Shown here: piece by piece, positions 53,245-62,877 of the stretch | Numbering within the stretch: position 1 is the first letter of the stretch | Layout: the number at the start of each line of letters is the position of its first letter | Origin: CAZIKF01 sp964539825 | GTDB taxonomy: Bacteria > Muiribacteriota > UBA6191 | Length of the DNA: 64,000 nucleotides | Direction: 5' to 3' | NCBI GenBank assembly: GCA_964539825.1 | Contig: CAZIKF010000026.1 | Coordinates: 1-64,000, forward strand | The notes under the pieces: model-generated | The model's input: the letters and a program-made list of their open reading frames with translations, nothing else | The model's database searches: none | Told to the model about the DNA's origin: nothing | Program-made: the position numbers and the translations under genes

Positions 53245-53790
53245 ATGATTTTTGAACCTCTGCGGCTTAAGGGAGCCTATTTAATTCGAATGGAGCCAAT
53301 TCAGGATAATCGGGGTTGGTTTGCAAGGACCTTTTGTCAACGAGAGTTTGAGGAGCAAGGTCTTGAATCAGGCATTGTGCAAACCAGTGTTTCCAACAAT
53401 ACAAAGAAAGGAACGCTCCGTGGAATGCACTGGCAAGCATCTCCCTATGAAGAAGTGAAAATGATTCGCTGCACCCGGGGCCGAATTTTTGATGTACTGG
53501 TTGATATTCGTAAAGATTCAGACACTTTTGGGCAATGGGAAGGATTTGAGCTTTATCCCGATGACCCATGTCTCTTGTATGTTCCGAAGGGTTTTGCCCA
53601 TGGCTTCCAAACAATGGAAGACAATACAGACACAAGATATTGGATGGCAGAGTTTTATCACCCAGAGGTTAGTATGGGTTTCCGATGGAATGACCCTGAA
53701 GTAGGTATCCAATGGCCGCAAGTTTCTGAGAGGATAATTTCTGAAAAAGACAAAGAGCTTCCCTGTCTAAGAGAGTTACAACTGAGCTGA
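53245..53790 (+). CDS. dTDP-4-dehydrorhamnose 3,5-epimerase-like (RmlC family)
   Basis: A 181-residue cupin of the RmlC family, normal length. 'TLRGMHWQ' with catalytic H62, 'VDIRKDSDTFGQWEGF', 'VPKGFAHGFQ' and 'WNDPEVGIQWP'. It epimerises C3 and/or C5 of a 4-keto-6-deoxy nucleotide sugar. Its start codon directly follows the stop of the C-methyltransferase gene, and another short-chain reductase-like gene begins two bases after its stop, so the product is probably a C-methyl-branched deoxysugar rather than plain rhamnose. Confidence 0.9.
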   Translation: MIFEPLRLKGAYLIRMEPIQDNRGWFARTFCQREFEEQGLESGIVQTSVSNNTKKGTLRGMHWQASPYEEVKMIRCTRGRIFDVLVDIRKDSDTFGQWEGFELYPDDPCLLYVPKGFAHGFQTMEDNTDTRYWMAEFYHPEVSMGFRWNDPEVGIQWPQVSERIISEKDKELPCLRELQLS

Positions 53791-53791
53791 A

Positions 53792-54703
53792 ATGAAGCCT
53801 AAGGTTTTGATCACCGGTGTAAGTGGCTTTATTGGTAGACATTGTCCACGTCTTCTTGAAGAGTCCTATGAAGTTCATGGAGTAGGTACTCGTGCCCAGG
53901 ATGGACATTCATTCCAATACCATCAGATTGACCTCCTAGACGATAGAGAAATCACTCAGTTTATTCGAGCATTACGACCCGAGTTTTGCCTACATTTGGC
54001 CTGGGTCACAGATCATGGTAAGTATTGGACTTCAGATCTAAATTATAGGTGGGTTCAGTCCAGTCTTTCACTCTATCGAGAGTTGATCGAGTGTGGCGTG
54101 CAAAGGGTGGTGACTGCCGGTACTTGCGCGGAATATGATTGGACCCATGAAGGGGTGTTCGGTGAGTCACAAAGTCTTTCACCAAAGACCGTTTATGGAG
54201 TATGCAAGGCAGCCCTCTATTCCATGTCGGCCTCCCTGTTTGACCAATCGAACGTATCCTGGGCCTGGGGTAGGGTATTTCATTGTTTTGGGCCCTTTGA
54301 AAAACGTGCCAGGCTTATACCTAGTATAATTATTTCCCTGCTTGAAAATCGGCAGGCACAGTGTAGTTCAGGCAATCAGATCCGAGACTTTTTATATGTA
54401 GAGGATCTGGCGTTGGCTTTTTGCCAGTTGCTCGGTTCCAAATGCGAGGGAGCGTTCAATTTATCCTCCGGTGAAAAAGTAGAGCTTGGCAAGGTAATTC
54501 AACTTGTAGGACATTTATTGCATAAAGAGGACCTGGTGGCTCTGGGAGCAAGGCCGGATCGAGAAGGGGAGCCTCGGTGTCTTGTGGCGGATGTAAAAAG
54601 GGCCCGGGAAGAACTTAAATTTGTACCCAAGTTTGATCTGAAACAAGGACTACAACGAACGATTGATTGGTGGAAAAAGGATGGATTATTGCCCTCTTTG
54701 TGA
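53792..54703 (+). CDS. NAD-dependent epimerase/dehydratase (nucleotide-sugar SDR)
   Basis: A 303-residue extended SDR. Rossmann motif 'GVSGFIG' (9-15), catalytic Tyr-x3-Lys as Y135-G-V-C-K139 with an upstream Thr/Ser ('TAGTCAEY'). Probably the 4-ketoreductase or epimerase that completes the branched deoxysugar. Overlaps the start of the next gene by 23 bases; two bases after the RmlC-like gene. Confidence 0.88.
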   Translation: MKPKVLITGVSGFIGRHCPRLLEESYEVHGVGTRAQDGHSFQYHQIDLLDDREITQFIRALRPEFCLHLAWVTDHGKYWTSDLNYRWVQSSLSLYRELIECGVQRVVTAGTCAEYDWTHEGVFGESQSLSPKTVYGVCKAALYSMSASLFDQSNVSWAWGRVFHCFGPFEKRARLIPSIIISLLENRQAQCSSGNQIRDFLYVEDLALAFCQLLGSKCEGAFNLSSGEKVELGKVIQLVGHLLHKEDLVALGARPDREGEPRCLVADVKRAREELKFVPKFDLKQGLQRTIDWWKKDGLLPSL

Positions 54704-55841
54704 AGGCAAAGAGCTCTTCAATATTCTCACAAGAGAAAGGGTGCTCATACATCAAAACCTACTTTACTCCAGTGAAGTAGAGGCCTTAAATGCGGATGTT
54801 GGCGAACTGCGGATGGAGTTATGTTCTACCTGCGGTTTTATTTTCAACTCGAAGTTCAAGCCAGAACTTATTTCATATGGTGCTGATTATGATAATCGGC
54901 AAACTTGTTCACAAGAGTTTCGCAGTTACTTTGAAGCTTTAGCTAAGAAAGTGCTTAGCCATGTTTCCTCTGAAAATACTCAGCTCGTGGAGATCGGATG
55001 TGGAAACGGTGAGTTTCTTGAGTTATTGATTGAGGGTATAAAAGGAGAGTGCCGGGGATACGGATTTGACCCAAGTTATAAAGGCAATGAAGAACTCCTT
55101 GTGGGTAAGATTCAAATTTTAAAACAGTACTACGATGAGTCAGCATCAAAAATCTCCGCAGATCTCGTATGCTGCCGCCATGTGATTGAACATGTCCCGG
55201 ACCCAATCGGACTTCTTCAATCGACCCATCAAGCGCTTCAAGATTCTCCTCAAGCCAGAGTTTTTTTTGAGACCCCCTGTGTTGAATGGATTCTAAGAAA
55301 TAAAGTAATTTGGGATTTTTTTTATGAACACTGCTCTCTCTTTACCAAAAGCAGTCTGGCGTTTGCATTCGAAAAGACAGGATTTTGTGTGGACAGTGTG
55401 GATCATGTATTTGGAGAACAGTATTTATGGCTGGAAGCCCGAAAGCAGCCTTGCGTATTGAGTTCCTTCGAGGTTGCTGATCTTGAAGAAATAGCCCATG
55501 AATATAGAGAAGCAGAGCGCAGAGAATGGGATCTGTGGCGGGAGACTCTAGGAAGCCATTCAAAAAAGGGAAGGGTAGCGGTGTGGGGGGCAGGAGCCAA
55601 GGGCGCAACTTTTGCAAGCCTTTTAGACCCGCATAGAGAGCAAATCAGTTGCATCATAGATATTAATCCCAATAAGCAAGGGGGTTGGCTTGGTGGCAGC
55701 GCACACCCGGTAATTAGTCCCGCAACTGCTCCATCTTATGGCATAGAGTATGTTCTTGTTATGAATCCGCTGTATATAAGTGAAATTGAACAGATCATGT
55801 CTAATGAAGGCATGAAGGCAGATATTGTAGAGAGTTTATGA
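54681..55841 (+). CDS. Second zinc-finger class I SAM methyltransferase
   Basis: About 386 residues with the same layout as the gene at 52021: N-terminal Cys pairs ('YCPLCEG', 'LCSTCGF'), a central SAM-binding motif ('LVEIGCGNGEFLELL') and a C-terminal 'GRVAVWGAGAKGATF' domain. Probably modifies the same nucleotide sugar or a following one; paired methyltransferases of this kind are known from branched-sugar pathways. The ATG at 54681 lies inside the end of the preceding gene and is preceded by GGAAAAAGG; an in-frame TTG at 54663 is less likely. The stop overlaps the next start by 4 bases. Confidence 0.85.
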   Translation: MDYCPLCEGKELFNILTRERVLIHQNLLYSSEVEALNADVGELRMELCSTCGFIFNSKFKPELISYGADYDNRQTCSQEFRSYFEALAKKVLSHVSSENTQLVEIGCGNGEFLELLIEGIKGECRGYGFDPSYKGNEELLVGKIQILKQYYDESASKISADLVCCRHVIEHVPDPIGLLQSTHQALQDSPQARVFFETPCVEWILRNKVIWDFFYEHCSLFTKSSLAFAFEKTGFCVDSVDHVFGEQYLWLEARKQPCVLSSFEVADLEEIAHEYREAERREWDLWRETLGSHSKKGRVAVWGAGAKGATFASLLDPHREQISCIIDINPNKQGGWLGGSAHPVISPATAPSYGIEYVLVMNPLYISEIEQIMSNEGMKADIVESL

Positions 55842-56602
55842 AACTAATTATTGATACAGAGACGCGTGAGATTACCAGAATTGATGGCGAGGAGTCAGAC
55901 ACCTACGACCTATATTCGAAGAAAGCCTTTGAATTGATTTCCAGCCAGTGGGTGAATGTAGGCTGGGATCAAAAGTATTCCTACACCTTCAGCTGGTTTG
56001 GCAGACCGATCATACAGTTACCTGAAGACATGGTCCGTACCCAAGAGGTGATCTGGAGTTTAAAGCCGGATCTAATTATTGAAACCGGGATAGCCCATGG
56101 AGGATCCCTCATATACTACGCCAGTTTGTTTGAGGCCTTAGGTCATGGCAGAGTTTTAGGTGTCGACATTGAGATACGGGAAGAAAATCTGAAGGAACTC
56201 AAAACCCATCAACTCTCGTCTAGAATAGATTTGATCATAGGAGATTCGATTTCTGATGAGACTTTGAGCAAGGTAGAAGCCATGGTTAGAGAAGATGAGA
56301 AGGTACTCGTGATTCTAGATTCCAATCACTCCTATGACCACGTGCTGGCGGAGTTAGAAGCCTATCATCATTTTGTGAAGCCCGGGGGCTACATCGTCGC
56401 TACCGACGGAGTAATGAAAGATTTAAGTATTGTTCCCAGGGGGGCCGAGTCCTGGACTCGGGATAACCCATATCATGCAGCACAGGACTTTGTGGCGAAA
56501 AGGGATGATTTTGTGATTGAACAGCCAGCGTGGTACTTCAACGAAAGTTCATTAAATCAAAACATCACCCATTGGCCCGGAGCTTGGTTGAGAAAACTCT
56601 AA
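55838..56602 (+). CDS. CmcI/cephalosporin hydroxylase-family protein
   Basis: A 254-residue protein of the CmcI family, which has a methyltransferase-like fold. 'RTQEVIWSLKPDLIIETGIAHGGSLIYYAS' contains the nucleotide/SAM-binding segment, followed by 'VLGVDIEIR', 'VILDSNHSYDHVLAEL' and 'PGGYIVATDG'. Despite the name, members of this family in surface-glycan clusters are usually thought to be methyltransferases. Starts with a 4-base ATGA overlap, so it is coupled to the preceding gene and closes the five-gene sugar operon. Confidence 0.85.
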   Translation: MKLIIDTETREITRIDGEESDTYDLYSKKAFELISSQWVNVGWDQKYSYTFSWFGRPIIQLPEDMVRTQEVIWSLKPDLIIETGIAHGGSLIYYASLFEALGHGRVLGVDIEIREENLKELKTHQLSSRIDLIIGDSISDETLSKVEAMVREDEKVLVILDSNHSYDHVLAELEAYHHFVKPGGYIVATDGVMKDLSIVPRGAESWTRDNPYHAAQDFVAKRDDFVIEQPAWYFNESSLNQNITHWPGAWLRKL

Positions 56603-56802
56603 AAGTCGGGGCTAAGAGGCGGTTCAGAAATAGAATATTTAGCCCCAAGATTCGATTTGGATTTTCTTTGAAGTCAACCTAGATTGTGTTGGTAGTCTCA
56701 GAATTTATACTTGGCGTCATTTCAATTAAACTCAAACAACTTTATCGATTTGAAATTGGAGCCAAAATAGCGAGTACTTAACGTAACTTGTCTTAATAGA
56801 AT

Positions 56803-58350
56803 ATGGTCACTATGAAATTCAAGTGGTTATCAAACATAGGGATTGTCAAAGCCAACATGTTGGCGAATTTGGTAGGTCGTGCATGGAATGCCATTTTGCT
56901 GTTCTTATGCATTCCATTCTATATACAGATACTGGGTATGGAAGGCTATGGCTTGATCGGCTTCTTCTTCTCGCTACAGGGTGTCATCAAACTCTTGGAC
57001 CTTGGTCTTAGTACAGTTGTGAATAAGGAAATAGCATCCTTTTCCCTTAAAGAAGAGCATTTCCAAGATTTAAGAGATCTAGTAAGAACCCTTGAAATCA
57101 TATATTGGGGTATTGGCTTAATTCTAACCCTGGCTATCTTGTTTAGTTCGTCATGGATAGGGGGTTCTTGGATTCAATCAGAGTATCTCTCTCCACATGA
57201 GGTGACGAATGCAGTCTTCCTTATGGCTCTTGCCATAGTATTTCAATGGCCCGTCGTTTTTTACTCCGGGTGTTTTTCAGGAATGCAAAAACAGGTCACC
57301 CTTAATTTTTGGAATAGTGCTATAGCAATATTTAGGTTTGGCTTGGTGATACCGGTTTTATATATCGTAGACCCAACTATAGAGAACTTCTTTTTATGGC
57401 AAATATTGGTGGGCTTAGTTTCCACCGTACCTATGGCTATGCATGCCTGGAAATCATTGCCAGGAGGCTACCGAATAGCAACCTTTCAAAGCAAAATCTT
57501 GCGAAAAATATGGAGATTTACTGTGGGTTTAAGCATTGCTTCCATTTTGGCTGTTATCCTTATGCAGTCAGATAAGATTTTGCTAAGTAAGCTGCTAATG
57601 CTGGAACAATTTGGTTACTACACACTGGCAACCACAGTAGCTGGACTCATTTATTATCTAGTGTATCCAATCGGAATGGCCGTATTTCCAAAGCTTTCCC
57701 AGTTAGTCTCAGAAGGCGAGCTAGAAGAAGTAAGGAGAATGTATCACCTGGCAAATCAGGTTATGTCGGCTGCTATTATACCGCTGAGCCTTGCTATGAG
57801 TATTGGGGCTAAAGAGATGATATTTATATGGACAGGAAATGAGTCCATTGCCTCGAATGTGGGACCAGTACTTTCGATCTACTGCCTGGGTACTCTTATC
57901 CATGGATTATTGCATATACCCTTTTTTCTTCAATTTGCTTCCTCATGGACCAAATTAGCCCTATATGCTAATTTAATTGCCGTTGTATTATTCATCCCCT
58001 TGCTGTTTTGGCTTACCAACTATCTAGGTATGCAGGGCGGAGCGTATGCTTGGTTGATTACCAACCTGATCTATAGCATCTTTGTAATGTTTGCGATGCA
58101 CAAGCGACTACTTAAGAAAGATCTTTTAAGATGGTTGTTTAGTGATTTAGGAGTAAGTTTTGTGATAAGCATTGTCGTATTTAGCGCTTGGTATGTGGTG
58201 ATACCAAGCCCCTCAGGCAGGGTGTCCTCATTTCTATGGTATTCTTTGCTGATACTAAGCTCACAGACCCTGTGTATTATGGCAACAAGCGAGGGCCGAT
58301 CATGGCTGCAAAAGAACTTTTTCCATCGGGGTGAAATGAATGCCATGTGA
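56803..58350 (+). CDS. Wzx-like polysaccharide flippase
   Basis: A 515-residue protein with 12-14 transmembrane helices of the polysaccharide-biosynthesis/MATE-related type. The N-terminus 'GIVKANMLANLVGRAWNAILLFLCIPFYIQILGMEGYGLIGFFF' is typical of Wzx. It should flip undecaprenyl-linked repeat units across the inner membrane before ligation by the protein at 47271. Two start ATGs (56803, 56812) are close together. A 200-base gap upstream holds no gene. Its end overlaps the next gene by 11 bases. Confidence 0.9.
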   Translation: MVTMKFKWLSNIGIVKANMLANLVGRAWNAILLFLCIPFYIQILGMEGYGLIGFFFSLQGVIKLLDLGLSTVVNKEIASFSLKEEHFQDLRDLVRTLEIIYWGIGLILTLAILFSSSWIGGSWIQSEYLSPHEVTNAVFLMALAIVFQWPVVFYSGCFSGMQKQVTLNFWNSAIAIFRFGLVIPVLYIVDPTIENFFLWQILVGLVSTVPMAMHAWKSLPGGYRIATFQSKILRKIWRFTVGLSIASILAVILMQSDKILLSKLLMLEQFGYYTLATTVAGLIYYLVYPIGMAVFPKLSQLVSEGELEEVRRMYHLANQVMSAAIIPLSLAMSIGAKEMIFIWTGNESIASNVGPVLSIYCLGTLIHGLLHIPFFLQFASSWTKLALYANLIAVVLFIPLLFWLTNYLGMQGGAYAWLITNLIYSIFVMFAMHKRLLKKDLLRWLFSDLGVSFVISIVVFSAWYVVIPSPSGRVSSFLWYSLLILSSQTLCIMATSEGRSWLQKNFFHRGEMNAM

Positions 58351-59896
58351 TAGCAAGACTTTAGTTAGTGTAGGCATTCCTACCTATAATCGTGCGCAGG
58401 GTTTGAAACGAACTTTAGAGTTAATAACTAATCAATCCTATAAAGATCTTGAAATTATAGTTTCTGATAATGCCTCTACCGATGAAACTTCTAAAGTCGT
58501 TGAGGACTTCATGGAGAAAGATCATAGAATTCAATATATAAAGCATGAAAAGAACCAGGGTATACAATTCAACTTTAAGTATGTTTTACAAGTTTCTAGA
58601 GGTCAGTATTTCATGTGGGCTGCGGATGATGATGAATGGGCTCTTGAGTTCATCGATACCTGCGTCAAAAATACGAGTGGCAGCGGAACCTGTATGACTT
58701 GGTTCAGTACTCTGTACAGGAGTTCAGGTAAGATAAGCTATCCTCCTCAGCCCAACATACTACCCGAAATGTCAGTATTTTCTAGAGCGTCCTCTTATCT
58801 AGGATGCATGCAGTCTTCCTATTTTTATGGACTTCATAAGCGTGCTGATATCCAAGAGGTTCTGCAGGAGGGCTTTTTTGACTTTTATGATTGTTATTTC
58901 ATATTACGTCAATTGATTAAATATGATTTGAAGATAATTCCAAAGTATCTGTTTATTTCGGGAGTTGACTCTGAAAATTATGAACTAAAAACATTTGAGA
59001 ATAGAAAATGTCTTAGGCTAAACTATTTTAGTTTTATTAGTTCTTCTCTCCGACTAATTTCTCGAGATTGCCAGTTTAATTTGTTCCAAAGGGTGTATCT
59101 AATATTTAAGTTACTATTTAGCATGTTCAAGCTCATGATTTTTAACGAGGTAATAGAACCAGCAAGGACTTTTTATTCCAAGGCTTCCCGTTTTTTGAAA
59201 CGAAGGTGGTTAACTTTAAAGCATTCTATGTATCGAGGTACTAGAATAAGCTATGCACAGGCCGGAGAAGATTTGATTATACGAATAATATTCGATGCCA
59301 TTGGAGTTGAAAAACCTTCCTATATAGATATTGGAGCTCACCATCCATACTACTTTAGCAATACGGCTCTCTTTTATCTTAGCGATTCACAAGGTGTTAA
59401 CATCGAGGCGGATCCAGAACTCTTTAAGAGGTTTGTGAATTTAAGAACGAGGGACATTAACCTGAATTCTGGAGTCTTAGCGAAAAGGGATTCTGACACA
59501 CTACTATTTCATGTACTTTCGAACCCAACATTGAACACGTTTTCAAAAACTGAAGCGGAGAATTCTATACGGGAGGCTGGAATCCGAATTCTTAAAGAAA
59601 TCCCTGTTCCGGTAATGACACTGAATGAGATTATTCAGCAGTATTGTGATGGGGATTTTCCAGACTTTTTGAGTTTGGATATTGAAGGAATGGATCTCGA
59701 AGTGCTTAAAAGTATAGATTTTTCAAACTCTGTTCCTACAGTTATTTGTGTTGAGTCCGTCTCGTTCTCAGAGTCGGGAAGAGGCGTAAAAAATAAAAGA
59801 ATTGGAGAATTTCTCAGTCAAAAGGGCTACTTCTTGTACGCAGACACCCACATAAATTCAATTTTTGTGCTCAAATCTCGCTGGCTTCGAAACTGA
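58340..59896 (+). CDS. GT2 glycosyltransferase fused to FkbM-family methyltransferase
   Basis: A 518-residue two-domain protein. Residues about 5-240 form a GT-A family 2 glycosyltransferase ('VSVGIPTYNRAQGLKRTLELI', 'DNASTDET', 'WAADDDEW' as the DxD region); residues about 290-515 form an FkbM methyltransferase ('SYAQAGEDLIIRIIFDAIG', 'YIDIGAHHPYYFSNTALFY', 'DFLSLDIEGMDLEVLKSID'). The fusion suggests one protein transfers a sugar and methylates it. AT content is higher than in the preceding genes. Overlaps the flippase gene by 11 bases. Confidence 0.9.
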   Translation: MPCDSKTLVSVGIPTYNRAQGLKRTLELITNQSYKDLEIIVSDNASTDETSKVVEDFMEKDHRIQYIKHEKNQGIQFNFKYVLQVSRGQYFMWAADDDEWALEFIDTCVKNTSGSGTCMTWFSTLYRSSGKISYPPQPNILPEMSVFSRASSYLGCMQSSYFYGLHKRADIQEVLQEGFFDFYDCYFILRQLIKYDLKIIPKYLFISGVDSENYELKTFENRKCLRLNYFSFISSSLRLISRDCQFNLFQRVYLIFKLLFSMFKLMIFNEVIEPARTFYSKASRFLKRRWLTLKHSMYRGTRISYAQAGEDLIIRIIFDAIGVEKPSYIDIGAHHPYYFSNTALFYLSDSQGVNIEADPELFKRFVNLRTRDINLNSGVLAKRDSDTLLFHVLSNPTLNTFSKTEAENSIREAGIRILKEIPVPVMTLNEIIQQYCDGDFPDFLSLDIEGMDLEVLKSIDFSNSVPTVICVESVSFSESGRGVKNKRIGEFLSQKGYFLYADTHINSIFVLKSRWLRN

Positions 59897-59959
59897 AAAC
59901 TACTACTTTACTTTGGATTGCAAAAAGGAGCTGTCGATCATCATTTTTGTGGCAAATGC

Positions 59960-60853
59960 TCAGTGGGCGTGACGTGTTAGCCCTGGTTCTTTAGTTGCCT
60001 TGATATAACATACTGTACCATTGTGACATTCTTGCCAATGCACTTTAGCGATCTTAAATCCGCAGGTAGAAATGAGACTTTTTAGCTCCTCATACGTTGG
60101 ATGCCAAACATGGTGGTCTGCATACTTGTGTATCCCAAAGATTGGTAGTATTAAGCGCACAGCTTCCTTGAGGTGATCTCTTAAGGGTACTTTTCCATTC
60201 TTTCCACCGTGTACATACAGTCCGACGATTAGGTTGCCAACTTCCTTTAGGACACGATAGGCTTCATTAAGGGCCAGCTCGGGATTTAGAAAGTGGTCGA
60301 TGACAGAGCGCATATGTACGGTCTGAAAGGAACATGAGGCAAAGGGCAAAAATTCTGCCTGACAAGATACGAAATTTACGGGCTCAACCAAGAATGGGTA
60401 CGTCCTGATTAGGTTAGGAGATTTGGATATCCATTGAAAAACATTGAGGAATGGGTCGCAAGATATGTATTCTTGGCCGGGGCATAAGAAAGCTCTAAGC
60501 CTACCTTGATGACCCCCGACATCAAGACAACGACCCTCAATAGGGATTGCTTCGTAGACGTCTCGAACACCATTCAGTTCATCATTGTAATTTGGACTGT
60601 CAGTGACCGTGTATGAGTCATCCCATTCTTCATAATGAAGCTGACCTTGGCTCCAGATTTTTTGGTCAGAGGTTGTTTGATTGTTTAATAGCCTAAGATC
60701 ATATACTCCGCCCACAACGGGGTATTTTCTTCCGTATGTAGACACTAATGATAGGCCATCACCAGAGACAGACAATGGATTCTTGCTTAATGGGTCTACT
60801 AGGATCTCATTGACCCAGCTATCAATCTTAGCTAATCTGTTTTTCTCTGTCAT
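59960..60853 (-). CDS. Trm112-like plus class I SAM methyltransferase
   Basis: A 297-residue protein. Residues about 10-55 ('ILVDPLSKNPLSVSGDGLSLVSTYGRKYPVVGGVYDL') match the Trm112p-like small domain that often precedes methyltransferases. The remainder is a Methyltransf_11-type SAM domain ('RCLDVGGHQGRLRAFL', 'VIDHFLNPELALNEAYRVLKEVGNL'). Substrate is likely a polysaccharide sugar. Minus strand, between two plus-strand blocks; 156 bases from the next minus-strand methyltransferase gene. Confidence 0.82.
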   Translation of the reverse strand: MTEKNRLAKIDSWVNEILVDPLSKNPLSVSGDGLSLVSTYGRKYPVVGGVYDLRLLNNQTTSDQKIWSQGQLHYEEWDDSYTVTDSPNYNDELNGVRDVYEAIPIEGRCLDVGGHQGRLRAFLCPGQEYISCDPFLNVFQWISKSPNLIRTYPFLVEPVNFVSCQAEFLPFASCSFQTVHMRSVIDHFLNPELALNEAYRVLKEVGNLIVGLYVHGGKNGKVPLRDHLKEAVRLILPIFGIHKYADHHVWHPTYEELKSLISTCGFKIAKVHWQECHNGTVCYIKATKEPGLTRHAH

Positions 60854-61009
60854 TCCACACCCTTTGCTGGACGTATTCGACTACGGGAGCACTTGACTCT
60901 AGACCAAACAGCTAGAAGGAAGAGAATTCCTCTAAGCTATTAGCAATTGAAATCAAGTCTCAAAATCCTTTCTCTTCCGATGTGGAAGGCCAAAAATAGT
61001 TCTAGATAA

Positions 61010-61837
61010 TCATTGCTTGAAGCCAACTACGCACCAGTAAGGACTGTCGTCCGAAAATTGGATATCCTGCAAACCTTCTGTCTTAAACATCTCATGAATT
61101 TCCTTCCTTGTGAAGCGTTTCTCTAGCCTGGTGCCAAATCTATCAAGGGCGTCTGTTTTCATTGTGTAATAGGGAAAGGTCCTATATTGGGAGAGGGGTA
61201 TGTTTTCAACGTGAAAACCCAGTCGTTCTAAAATCAGTGAACTCCGAGCAGCTGGCAGATAAACAGCCAGAGCAATCAGCTTGGTAATCAGTAGTTTCAA
61301 TCGAAAAGGTAAAACAGAAATCAAACGTCGAAAAATATCCGAGATCCGCCATATTGTTTTGAACCAAAGTGGTTTGTTATCAAAGGCATAGTAAAAATAA
61401 GCCAGGAAAGGAGCTCCTGGTTTGAGTTTAGCTATACAGGCCCTCAAGCCTGCCACAGTATCGGGTATATGATGCAGAACTCCTAGAGAATAGCCAAAGT
61501 CCATGGATGCATCCTCTAACGGTATGTTGTTGAAAGATGCTTGATGGAAGATACAGTTTCTAAGGGTGGACAAATTTCTCTCAGCAATTTTGAGGGCCTC
61601 GGAGCTCCCATCAATACAATGGAGGACCCCAACCTTTGGAGCTACAAACTTTGCCCATCTCCCACTTCCGCAACCCATGTCAAATGCATGGCTATTATCT
61701 TGAAGTTCATCCAGATCTACGATGTGAAAATATTTGTCGAATTGGTTCTTGAGTTCTCGTTCGGGAATGGTGTCGTGGGAATATTCAGCCCATTCCTTAC
61801 CAAAATCTTCCACGGTTTTATTGTCAATATTTTTCAT
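61010..61837 (-). CDS. Class I SAM-dependent methyltransferase
   Basis: A 275-residue protein with a clear SAM motif ('AFDMGCGSGRWAKFVAPKVG', 'CIDGSSEALKIAERN') and 'LGVLHHIPDTVAGLRACIAKLKPGAPFLAYFYY', followed by a basic, helical C-terminal region. A small-molecule or sugar methyltransferase in the glycan cluster. It does not have an FkbM or Trm112 signature. A 290-base gap to the divergent glycosyltransferase holds no gene that I can support. Confidence 0.82.
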   Translation of the reverse strand: MKNIDNKTVEDFGKEWAEYSHDTIPERELKNQFDKYFHIVDLDELQDNSHAFDMGCGSGRWAKFVAPKVGVLHCIDGSSEALKIAERNLSTLRNCIFHQASFNNIPLEDASMDFGYSLGVLHHIPDTVAGLRACIAKLKPGAPFLAYFYYAFDNKPLWFKTIWRISDIFRRLISVLPFRLKLLITKLIALAVYLPAARSSLILERLGFHVENIPLSQYRTFPYYTMKTDALDRFGTRLEKRFTRKEIHEMFKTEGLQDIQFSDDSPYWCVVGFKQ

Positions 61838-62127
61838 GGCTACTAATTAGGATTCTTTGTGGGGATAGAAGATTGCTATCGATGCCACAATAAACTTCTA
61901 TACTGGAGCTACAATCGAGGTTTGATGTGAATTTTAGAGAATTCATTTTCAGACTACAAGGAATGTATTACAGGGTAGAATGGAGGTAAGAGCAATTCCT
62001 TTCAGTTTTGAACCGAATACTGACATAACCGCACCGACTGGTCTACGCTACACCGTGCGAAGAACGGCAGGAAATTTAACGGAAATGATTCTATAAACCC
62101 CATTTCGTTCCAGTGGGATCATTTGAA

Positions 62128-62874
62128 ATGAACATAGATTTAACAGTACTCATGTGTGTTTGTAATGGAGGACAGTTTCTAGAAGAGGCTATCCACAGTA
62201 TCTTGGAGCAGTCCTTCAAAAACTTTGAGTTTATCATTGTGGAAAATGGGTCCCAGGACAATTCCTGGGAAATCATTCAGAGTTTTGATGATAGCCGAAT
62301 CAGGGCCTTTCAAACGGAGATCAGGCAATTGGCTTTTAATCTAAACTTTGGTTTACAGAAGTCGAACGCCAAGTGGGTAGCGAGAATGGACGCAGACGAT
62401 ATTTCCACACCGGATCGGTTTGCGATCCAAATGGAATACCTTAGATCTTACCCCGAGACAACAGTCTTGGGAACCCAGAGCATTCTATTTGAATCAGGCC
62501 AAATCAAAGGCGAAGAAAATGTTCCCTTGCTACACAAGGATATTGTCAGAAACTTACCCTTTAAGACGGTTCTTTTGCATCCCACTGTCATTTTTAATCG
62601 CAAGGCTGTACTTGATGTTGGTGGCTACATGGGATATAAGAGCGAGGATTTTGATCTGTGGCTGCGGCTTATTCGGTCTAATAAGGTTATACTTGCGAAT
62701 CTATCCCAACCCCTATTGAAGTACAGATTACACCCCAAGCAGGTACGAGGAAATCGGTTATCATATGCTGAAGGAGCGGGTTATCTGTTCAGGGATTTTC
62801 TTTTGACCAAGAGGATCAGTTATTTTTTGGGATTTCTTTGGTTAACCATGAAGTGCCTATTCATAGGCCGATAA
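62128..62874 (+). CDS. GT2-family glycosyltransferase
   Basis: About 248 residues, GT-A fold. 'VLMCVCNGGQFLEEAIHSILEQSFKNFEFIIVENGSQDNS', the metal-binding 'ARMDADD', and a C-terminal 'SEDFDLWLRLI' motif are typical of family 2. Adds a sugar to the growing repeat unit. The GTG at 62113 in the same frame is possible, but the ATG at 62128 is preferred. Followed 3 bases later by a methyltransferase gene. Confidence 0.88.
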   Translation: MNIDLTVLMCVCNGGQFLEEAIHSILEQSFKNFEFIIVENGSQDNSWEIIQSFDDSRIRAFQTEIRQLAFNLNFGLQKSNAKWVARMDADDISTPDRFAIQMEYLRSYPETTVLGTQSILFESGQIKGEENVPLLHKDIVRNLPFKTVLLHPTVIFNRKAVLDVGGYMGYKSEDFDLWLRLIRSNKVILANLSQPLLKYRLHPKQVRGNRLSYAEGAGYLFRDFLLTKRISYFLGFLWLTMKCLFIGR

Positions 62875-62877
62875 ATC

